28,385 bases of DNA, from contig CALSCQ010001966.1 in the NCBI GenBank assembly GCA_943704525.1, forward strand, positions 1 through 28,385, in the 5' to 3' direction. Below are positions 11,883-23,445 of this stretch, one piece after another. Under the pieces are notes generated by a model, which was given only the letters and a program-made list of their open reading frames with translations, searched no databases and had not been told where the DNA came from. Position numbers and translations under genes: made by a program. This stretch comes from Pigoraptor vietnamica (Eukaryota; Opisthokonta; Filasterea). Each line of letters starts with the position of its first letter. Positions within the stretch are counted from its first letter, which is position 1.

Positions 11883-14510
11883 GTGCAAGCGTGCGTAGTA
11901 GGGAGACAGACACTGAACGTGCCGCGACGCCTGTGTGTGGCGTCTGTCGAGTGTTTATGCTTGACTCGAGTCGCTTACTTGTTGTGTTCTGCAGCATGGT
12001 CCCTGCCGAGCTCGCCAGCCTCAAGCAACTCGCCATTCTCGACGCCCGCGACAACAACATCAGCGCGGGTCTGCCCGGCGCGCCCGGTGGTGGTCAGGGT
12101 TCCGTCGCAGGTCCCAGTGGAAGCCTCTCGTCCCACTCGTCGTCCCTGAACGGCGGCTCGCTGGGCAGCACGTCGTCGGTCGCGGGCCTCGGGGGCGCCA
12201 TGCTGCAGCCCGTTGTGTGGAACGCGTGTGCGGAATTGGTGCACCTCGACCTCACCGACAACCCTCGCCTGAACGTCAGCTCGCTTCGCGCGGACTTTGG
12301 GAAGCTGTCGTCGCTGCAGCTGCTTGGCCTCGAGGGCGTTGCCGTACCAAATACACCGACGGCGGCCGCGGGACCCTCGAGTTCGGCGGCGTCGTCCGGC
12401 GCTGCGCCTGCGGAGAAGGACGACCCCGTCGATGCAGTGCTACTCAAAGCGCTCCGGAGGGATTCCACGGCGCTCGCGTCCGTTCCGCGCGAGCTTGCGC
12501 GCTACTGCTTCAGGTCCGGGGGCGCCGAGGTGCGGACGGTCCCGGGTTGCGGGAGCTCGTTGGGTTCGGGCGTGTTCGACGCCGTGCCCTTCCGGGACGA
12601 CGCGTACCGAGGACGTGTGCGCGAGGGCCTCTACGCGTTGTTCGACGGTCATTGTGGCGGTGGCGCCGTGGCTCAATTTGCGGCGGAAAACCTCTCGCCC
12701 GCACTTGCGGAAGAGCTTTCGCGCGCTCCCGCGGGCGGCGAGCAGTCGTCGCGTGCGATGCACCGCGCATTCTTGGCTGTTAACCGCAAGGCCGGGTGCG
12801 CGCGCATCGGGAAGCACTCTGGAGCGTCCGGCGTCGCCGTGTATGTCTCTGGTGACACGCTGTGTGCCGCGAATGTGGGCAATGCGATGGCCGTGCTGTG
12901 CCGCAACGGGCGCGCCGTCCCGCTGTCCCGCGCTCACGTGCCGACGGATGCCGGCGAGAGGGAGCGCATACGCCTCGTCGGAGGCGTGGTCACGGGATCC
13001 GATCGCATCGCGGGGACGGTGAACGTCTCGCGCGCTTTTGGGCACTTTATTCACCAGCCTAGTGTGAGCTGCGACGCGTACACGACGTCTGTGGAGCTTG
13101 CTGGGGACGACGCGTGCGTGATTCTTGCGACGGGGAGCGTGTGGGAGGTCCTCTCTCCGCAGGTGCGCTGTCGCGTGTCTTGGGCGTTCGCTGGGTTGTT
13201 GGTCATTGTAGGTAGTGATTCCTTAGATATGTGCGTGCGCGGCTGTTCCGGTCCATCTGACACACACTCGACGTCGCTCACACGCGTCTCTCGACAGATG
13301 GCCGTGGACATCGCGGGGAAGGAGCCGTCGCCCAACAAGGCAGCTCAGCGGCTGCGTGACTTTGCGTGGCTGTACGGCGCGCGCGACAACATTTGCGTCG
13401 TCGTGTGTTACCTGCCGCGGACGTCGATCAAGGGCCGGCGGAAGTGGGTCTTCGTGTGTGCTGGATGTCTGCGTGTTTTGTTGAGCCGCAACTGCGCCTC
13501 TTGTCGTCACATGTGATTGACTTCTCCTTTCCCCTCTCCGCCGTGCGTTCGATTGTTCAGGACGACGCTCGTCAACGCAGTCAAGGTGCGTTATGCCATT
13601 GTCAAATTTTGTGTCACGGTGCACACATCTTCTTTTGGAGTGCTTTTATACGCTTCCTTTCTTCACTTCGCCCCTCACTTCCTTCTCTCACTCTCCTTCT
13701 TCGACCCGTGCAGTCGTCCGACGCCACGTCGCAAGACATTGCGCCGCCCGTTGGCCGCGTATCGCTTGTCTTCACCGACGTCATTGGCTCGATTGCCCTT
13801 TGGGAGACGTGCGAGGCCGCCATGCGCGCGGCCGTGCGCGAGCACAACGAAGTCCTACGGCGGCTCTTGAAGGAGCATCGGGGATACGAGGTCAAGACGG
13901 AAGGTGGGCGGTGGCCACGGCAGCTCTCAAGTAACAATTTAACCTTGTGCGCACGCGCGCGCGCCCCCATCCTGTTTGCGTTGTTTTGAGGAGTATGTAA
14001 CTGGTGTAACTGAGCGTCCTGTCTTGTTTCCTCCCAGGCGATGCCTTCATGGCGGCCTTCGACAACCCCATTTCTGCGCTGCGCTGGTGCCACGCCGTCC
14101 AGCTCGCCATGCTCGCGATCGACTATCCTCCCGAGCTGCTCGCGCGCCCGGAGTGCGCCGTCGTGAAGGAGCCCGGCGGCAACGTCGTCCACCGGGGACT
14201 TCGCGTGGCCATGGGCATCCACACGGGTTCGCCGGACTGCGAGCCAGACCCCGTCACGGGACGAATGGACTACTTTGGGCCCGTCGTGAACCGCTCTGCG
14301 CGCGTCGCGTCGGTCGCCGCGGGCGGTCACGTGGTGATCAGCCTGGGCGCTTGGCAGGAGATTGCGGCGTCGAAGGGGTGCGAACCGCTGCTGCAGAGCG
14401 TGTCTGTGAAGGACCTGGGCTCGTTCAAGCTCAAGGGGCTCGGGAAGGAGGAGACGATCCTGCTCGTCCTCCCGAACCAGCTCAAGGCGCGCGCGGACAT
14501 GTCCGGATAG
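8632..14510 (+). CDS. CYR1: Fungal CYR1-type adenylyl cyclase: RA, LRR, PP2C-like, class III cyclase (10 exons, 1436 aa)
   Basis: Converts ATP to cAMP; fungal relatives are Ras-controlled. Exons: 8632-9102, 9338-9485, 9663-9901, 10105-10523, 10698-11729, 11995-13162, 13298-13443, 13561-13585, 13714-13903, 14038-14510. Domains by residue: low-complexity Lys/Asp/Ser N-terminus (1-130); Ras-associating domain (about 140-260) ending SYLFRFIYSS, close to the matching part of yeast Cyr1; leucine-rich repeats (about 300-880) with LDLSNN/LxxLP repeats; PP2C-like domain (about 935-1200); cyclase domain (about 1230-1400). Cyclase residues: metal Asp1238 (FTDV) and Asp1281 (GDAF), adenine-selecting Lys1277 and Asp1357 (RMDYFGP), transition-state Asn1364 and Arg1368 (VVNRSAR). 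All key residues are present, so it should cyclise ATP as a homodimer. No membrane helix is seen. The start ATG (MKLFKSKK) gives a typical basic N-terminus; the frame is open further upstream, so an earlier start is possible. Confidence 0.93.
10537..10597 (+). repeat. (TG)n microsatellite in cyclase intron 4
   Basis: Pure TG repeat of about 60 bp starting 13 bases after the donor (GT at 10524-10525). It reads TG on the transcript. Confidence 0.95.
11735..11881 (+). repeat. (TG)n microsatellite in cyclase intron 5
   Basis: TG-rich from just after the GTGAGT donor (11730), with an uninterrupted core from about 11796 to 11881. The intron (11730-11994) separates two LRR codons. Confidence 0.95.
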
Positions 14511-14929
14511 CGTTCCAATTGTCGGCTGCACCCTGTAATTGCTGGTACGGTGATGTGTTTAAATATTGTACAAGCTCCGTAAGCGTCTGCGGCGTACTTT
14601 CTGTTCGCTTCGCGTTTCACTCTCGCGTTCGTTCGGCTTGCGTCACTCAATAACAGATCCTGTTGCAATGGCTTTGCGCAAACAATATAGTCGGGAGAGT
14701 TGTCCGGGCCTCACACTCGCTTCTCGCGAGGGTGCGTTATTGGCGCTTCCAACAAAACGCCTTGTGCGAACTTGTTTTTTTGCCGCCGCAAAGCGCTTTC
14801 GCAGCGACAGCGCACACCGAATTACGAAACGCACACGCACGCACGCACACGCACACGCACACGCACACGCACCCACGCACACGCACGCACGCACAGGCAC
14901 GCACGCACACACGCAACGCAATTGCCACT
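14511..14929. other. Convergent intergenic region, cyclase / OCA1-type gene
   Basis: The 3' flanks of two converging genes. A CA/CGCA tract lies at about 14829-14912 (reads TG on the OCA1 side). An AT-rich run around 14558-14572 (TGTTTAAATATTGTAC) follows the cyclase stop by about 50 bp and could mark its 3' end processing. No coding signal is seen. Confidence 0.6.
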
Positions 14930-16580
<1,651 letters not shown>

Positions 16581-17052
16581 GGCTGGGCAACTCCGCGCCG
16601 CAGCGCGCGACACAATTGCCAGGGGGGATCACGAGAATGTCCGCACGCACGACGCCACGAAGCGCAAACGGTTGCGGTGTGTTTGTGAGCGCGCCCTCGA
16701 GAGACACAAAAATCGGTGCCCTCTTCCAAGAAACTGAGATGCAGACCCAGTAATGGCCGTACACATTGTTTCGCACGCTCGTCACGTGATCGATCCGTGT
16801 CAGCACTTTTTTTGCGCGACGGTAAACAACACATACATATCTTCACATCAGCCCATCGACCCTTCTCCACGCGCTCGCACTCCGACCGCCTCTTTCCCGC
16901 TCTCCTTCGTGCGCGCAATGCGTTAATGAGGACGTGAAAAGGTCGCGATTCAAGCTGAGAGTTCGGGGTGTGGCTCACTGCTTGACCCACAATCGTGTGT
17001 GGGCGTGCCCTCATCGTGCGTGCGTGCGTGCGTGCGCGCATAGCTCGCTGAG
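16581..17052. promoter_or_regulatory. Divergent promoter region, OCA1-type / PH-LIM-CH
   Basis: 472 bp between two divergent start codons, so it must hold both promoters. A TGCG repeat (17019-17037) sits just upstream of the PH-LIM-CH start. No TATA box or other recognised element stands out. Confidence 0.6.
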
Positions 17053-20000
17053 ATGGACGACGGCACGCGCGGCAAAGTGCGCCTCGGTGCGCTTGGGGAT
17101 CCGTTGCGCGATGGGTACCTCTACAAGCGCGGCCACAAGTTCAAGACGTGGAAGTTGCGCTGGTTTGCGCTGAAAAATCGCACGCTCTACTACTTCAAGA
17201 ACAACGGGCTCAAGTCGCAGGCGCTCGGCATGATCGACCTCACGGGGTGCGTATGTGTGTCTGTGTGTGCGCGCGGGTGTCTGCATGCGTGTGTCTGCGT
17301 GCGTGTGGAGGTGTCTTGTGTGTCTGTGCGTGTACGTGCATGTGTGTGTGCGCGCGCGGGGGTGTGTGGGTATGGCTTCCTGTTAATGTCTCGTACCCTC
17401 GGTGCACATCTGCATTTCCTTTCACTAACGGGCACGTGGCCGACTTTGCCTTGTCGCCATAGTTACATGGTCGATGTGATTGACGACGACGACCTCTTGC
17501 GGCGCTTCAAGAAGGAGGAGCCGTGCATCTTCACGTTGCAGCACGGCGACCCCGACAAGCCCTCGTTCATCCTCGTGGCTGAGAACGAGATTGACATGGA
17601 GGGATGGGTCCAGTTTATTCTGATGGAGATGTTCAGGTGGGAAGGCGTCGCTGTCGGTTTCGGAGTGCATGCGCGACGACTCGCTCTGTGTGCTATTCCG
17701 TGGCTCACGAAGCTTCGAGCGCATCTGTGCCGTGTGTATGGGTGTGTGGGTGTGTGTGTGTGTGTGTGTGGGTGTGTGGGTGTGTGGGTGTGTGGGTGTG
17801 TGGGTGTGTGTTTCTTTCAGTGTGTGCATTGATGTTTGCTCGGCCCGTGTGCGTGCGTGTTAAAGAAAGGTAACCGACATCTCCTCCTCGTCTGCCGCAG
17901 AGAGTTCGCGCGCTTTTCCGTCTCAAACGTCCTCGACACGGCGTCGGCTTCCTCCGACGACGGTCACGTGCCGCAGGTGCCGAACCCGGTCGCCTCCCTC
18001 TACGCGCCGCCGTTGCCTGAGACACCCCCTGCGGGCCATGTGGACGCTGTCCCGGAGGAGTCGGAGGAGGCCAAGAAGAGGCGCATAGAAGACCGGCGCA
18101 AGCAGCGGCGCGAGAAGGAGCTCGCCGCCGTCCGCGAAGAGGAGGAGCGGCGGAAGCTTGCGGCGATGGAGGGCGCGGCGGCGGAGCGTGCGACGGACAC
18201 GGACGGCGACGCGACGGAGAGCGATGACGGCATCTTGGACGAGCGCGAAGAAGGGCGTCAGCGCGCGCGTGAGGCTGAGGAGAGGGCCAGACAGGAGGCG
18301 GAGGCGCGTGAGAGGGAGAGGGAGGCGGAGGAACGGGCGCGTGCAGAGGCCGAGCGCGTCGAGAACGAGAGAATTCGGCGGGAGAAGGACGCCGAACGAG
18401 CGGGGAGGGAGCGCGAGGAACAGCGCCGACTGGAGAAGGAGCGCGAGGAACAGCGCCGACTGGAAAAGGAGAGAGAGGAGCGCCAGCGCCTCGAAAAGGA
18501 GAGGGAGGAGCGGCAGCGTGCTGAGCTGGAGGACAGGCGGAGGGCGGAAGAGGCCGCCGAGCGCGAGCGTGTCGAAGCGGAGAAGCGTGCGAAGGAGCGT
18601 GCGCGGGTGGAGAGGGAGAAGGAAGAGCGCCTGCGTGTGGAGAAGGAGCGGGAGGCTATCGACCGACACGAGCGCGAACTGGAGGAAAAGCGGCGCGAGG
18701 ACAAGGCAAGGGCGGAGCAGCAGCGTCTTGATAAGGAGAGGGAGGAGAAGCAGCGCATGGAGCGGGAAAATGCCGACCGCGAACGTGCCGAGAAGGAGAA
18801 GTCCGAGCGGCAGCGACTGGAAAAGGAGACGGCGGAGAAGCAGCGGCTCGAAAAGGAGAAGGAGGAGAAGCTGCGTCTTGAGAAGGAAAGGGCGGAGCGC
18901 GAACGACTGGAAAAGGATCGTGCCGCGAAGGAGAAGGAGGAAAAGCTGCGGCTCGAAAAGGAGAAGGAGGAGAAGTTCCGACTTGAGAAGGAGCGGGCGG
19001 AGAAGCAGCGGCTCGAAAAGGAAAAGGAGGAAAAGGCGCGACTCGAAAAGGAGAAGGCGGAACGCGAGGAGAAGCTGCGACTCGAAAAAGAAAGGGAGGA
19101 AAAGGCGCGACTCGAAAAGGAGCGTGAGGAGAAGCAGCGGCTCGAAAAGGAGAAGGCGGAACGCGAAAGACTGGAGGAGGAGAAGGCGAGCCAGCTGTCT
19201 GCGCCGGCGCCGTCCGCTGCCGGTGACCGCCGCAGCAAGCTGAACGACAAGGCGTTGTTGTGGGAGCAGCGCATGCGCGAGACGGAGGCCGAGAAGGAGA
19301 AGGAGAAGCGGAGTGCGCGCGACGCGGTGCGTGCTGTGCCCTGTGTTGTGCGCCGTTTCGTGCCGCGGCACATTGTCGCGTGCTGGTTGTGCGTCCCATT
19401 GCACCTTCTGGAGCGAATGTCACACACACCCCTGTCAAAAATGCACACGCGAGCATCGCCAATGTGTGACAGTGCCCATTGCGCCCGCAGCAAGCGAAGG
19501 AAGCGCTGCACGAAATCAACGCGCCGTCGGCCCCGCGTCCCCTCTCGTCGGTTGCGCCAGCCGCAAAGTCCGCCCCTTCGGCCACAACGCCATCACCAGC
19601 GAGCGGCTCCACGGTGGCGACGTCCGTGTCTCCCGCCGCCAAGACCACGTCGACGCTCGCCCCTTCGTCCGCTGTCCCATCGAGACCGCTGTCCGTCGCT
19701 TCCCCGCAGACCCCAGTTGTCGGCGGCTTCAAGACGGCATCCACGTCGCGCCCTGTGACCATCGCAGGCCCAGCCGGCGGTTCGGCATCTGCGGGCGGAT
19801 GGAAGCCCCCGCCGACAGCGGCGCCTTCGAGCGCTGCAGCTTCGACCGTTCCCGGGCGACCGTCTCCCGCGGCAGCGCCGTCGTCCGCACCGGCGCCAAT
19901 GGAGGGCAAAGCGGAAGGAGGGCGCGTGCAGGTCTTCGATCCCGCGCTGGGCACGTGCGGCAAGTGCGGGCAGGGCCTGTCCGGACAGGTCGCGGAGGTG

Positions 20001-20843
20001 GCGGGCGTGTCGTTCCACATCGCGTGCTTCGGCTGCTTTGGCTGCAACAAGAAGCTGTCGACGTCGTGCCTCAACATTGACGGCAAGTTTTACTGCGACG
20101 GGTGCGGCAAGAAGGCCTTCATCAGCCGGCAGGTGCGTCGTGCGCCTGCGTGTGCTGTGTGTCAGTGCCTGTGGTTCAAGAGGAAACAATTTCGTCTGTG
20201 TCCCAATGTGCTGTGCAGTTTGCATGCATGCCCATAGCTGTCTGACCACTCTGACGCGCACGCACGTTCTCGGCAGATGGCCCGCCGTGCGCAGCGCAAA
20301 GAGGAGGAAGCGGCTGCGGCGAGCCCCACGCCCGCAAAGGCAGCTCCCGCAACCACCCCACAGAAGAGCGCGGCGCCCGCTGCTTCGAGCGCGCCTGCCA
20401 AGCCGAAGACAGGGCAGGAGGCCCTGCTGCAGTGGTGTCAGAACATGACCGCCGGGTACGAAGGCGTCGACATATCAAACTTCAGCCGCAGCTGGTCGAG
20501 TGGGCTGGCCTTCTACGCGCTGATGCACCGCCTTGCGCCCTCGCGCCTCCCGTCGTACGAATCAATCGACAAGGGCAACCGCGCGCGTCTCTTTGAGCTT
20601 GCATTTGACGCTGCCACGGCCGAAGGGGTGGGCACAGTGTGTCTCGTGCACTGTTCGTGCAAGCTGTGGTTCGCGACAAATGCCATCCTATGTGGGGCGT
20701 GGTGTCTATCTAAGGTCCATATCGTTGCGACGGCGCAGGTGACGTCGCTGCTGGACGTGGAGGACATGGTGGCCACGGACCGCCCCGACCCAAAGTGCGT
20801 CATGCTCTACGTGAGCGAGATCTACAAGCGCTTCAAGAAGTAA
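17053..20843 (+). CDS. PH, coiled-coil, LIM and CH domain protein (6 exons, 963 aa)
   Basis: Likely a cytoskeletal adaptor: PH domains bind phosphoinositides or proteins, and CH domains bind actin or partners (family knowledge). Exons: 17053-17246, 17463-17636, 17901-19326, 19491-20132, 20277-20627, 20739-20843. Domains by residue: PH (about 10-130; GYLYKRG near the start, KLRWFAL, and a terminal Trp in MEGWVQFIL); a highly charged Glu/Arg/Lys coiled coil (about 195-510) with repeats of LEKEREEKQR type; Pro/Ala/Ser linker; one LIM domain (about 754-808) with all eight zinc ligands (CGKC, H-x2-C-x2-C-x2-C, CDGC); a second linker; one CH domain (about 858-963; LLQWCQNMTAGYEGVDISNF, as in MICAL, cytospin and smoothelin CH domains) ending at the stop. 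MICAL-type proteins carry CH before LIM before coiled coil, so the order here is reversed. Intron 2 holds a G-rich 8-bp repeat. I know no named orthologue. Confidence 0.88.
17736..17812 (+). repeat. 8-bp GTGTGTGG repeat, possible G-quadruplex, in PH-LIM-CH intron 2
   Basis: GGG runs start at 17770, 17778, 17786, 17794 and 17802, exactly 8 bp apart with 5-base loops; two more are at 17740 and 17748. Five evenly spaced G3 runs are compatible with a two- or three-tetrad G-quadruplex on the coding strand and RNA. Confidence 0.8.
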
Positions 20844-21427
20844 ACTCGCCGCGTCACCCACACACGCGCGTGGTACAGTGCGCCGGAACGTCGTAACCGG
20901 CATTTGTCAAATGTGCTGGGGCAGTGGAAGCAGCTGCCGTGTTTTTGTTGTTTCTTTCAATAGAAGCAGAGTTTGAGTGGTGTAGTGTCGACTGCGGCGG
21001 CCTTCTCTTGTGCCGGATTTGGGTGCACCCGCGCGTGGTAACAGTGTTCGTTACGGTTGTCTGGACAATCAACTTTGTGCGTCACATGACGACCTCCAAC
21101 GCTGTGACTCATGGCCCCGATAACCGGCGATTTACGGTTGTCGTCCGCTGTGATCGAGTGCGTACCGTCTTTTGCTCTCCTTGTGCGTGCATGTGCGTGT
21201 GCGTGCATGTGCGTGTGCGTGCATGTGCGCGTGTGTGTGTGTGTGCGTGTGTACGGTGTCTCGCTCACAAAGGGATATTACGTGCAGTAGCTGTTCGTCA
21301 GAAGCGGCGGTCCACTTGTTGCTGTCATTTCGCATCTCGCCCGTCGCGCTGTGTGCGCGCGCATCGCGGGCGATCGCCCTGCGGCGGTTGTTGCCGGTGA
21401 CTTGCGCGTGTGCGCTTCGCTGTGCGA
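20844..21427. promoter_or_regulatory. Intergenic region between tandem genes, PH-LIM-CH and Rab32-like
   Basis: 584 bp holding the 3' flank of one gene and the promoter of the next, both on the plus strand. A TGCGTGCA/TG repeat lies at about 21182-21253, upstream of the Rab start. No ORF with family similarity is seen. Confidence 0.6.
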
Positions 21428-22914
<1,487 letters not shown>

Positions 22915-23445
22915 CCCGTCTAAGCTATTGGCAAGATTGCGTGGTGCGGCGTGCTATGCGTGCGTGCGTGCGTTCGTATGCGCTTTTCATGTGTGATAGC
23001 ATCTCGTCGTCTCCGCGACGTTTGTGCAAGACGCCCTTCGTTGTGGGCAATGGAAACTCTAAGCTACTTTGCCACAACTAGTGACTACTTGTGGCAAATC
23101 CGCTAGTTGCGGCAGCAAAGCCGCACTACTTGGTCACGGCAGCACACGTCCATCGCCACCCTGGATCGGCCTCATCCTCTTTTGCTATTTTTAGGACTAC
23201 TCGGCTTTCCACAGACATGTCTTTGCAACGTTTTGCGTTGGAAACCCACTCTCTCTCATTGGAAAACACGTTCGGTGCGAAACGAAACGCAAGGAACGGG
23301 AAAAGGGCGAGGAAAAGAAAAGCAAAGGGAGCGCGCACGCGGCGCCAGGCCAAACACGCGCGCAGCGACGACACGACGCAGTGCAAAGGGAAAGGCACGC
23401 GAAGCGCGAGGCGGGGACGGGTCACTCTGACCGCGCATCGCCGCC
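22915..23445. other. Convergent intergenic region, Rab32-like / PABP
   Basis: 531 bp of converging 3' flanks. It contains the hairpin cluster at 23068-23124. The stretch 23270-23420 is purine-rich on the plus strand, so pyrimidine-rich in the PABP 3' UTR. No coding signal is seen. Confidence 0.6.
23068..23124. repeat. Two adjacent hairpins (inverted repeats)
   Basis: Hairpin 1: TTTGCCACAA (23068-23077) pairs perfectly with TTGTGGCAAA (23089-23098) around an 11-nt loop. Hairpin 2: GCGGC (23109-23113) pairs with GCCGC (23120-23124) around AGCAAA. GCCACAACTAG (23071-23081) can also pair with CTAGTTGCGGC (23103-23113) with one mismatch, so the two are alternative folds. Possible 3' end or structured-RNA element; function unknown. 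Confidence 0.75.

Noticed and set aside
17736-17812. Telomere or chromosome end
   Set aside because: The TG-rich repeat is inside an intron and genes continue on both sides with intact splicing.
17923-20086. Long minus-strand open frames (over 400 codons) opposite the coiled coil
   Set aside because: They are mirror translations of repeated Glu/Lys/Arg codons, giving Leu/Phe- or Ser-rich products. The plus strand has intact PH, LIM and CH domains with matching splice phases.
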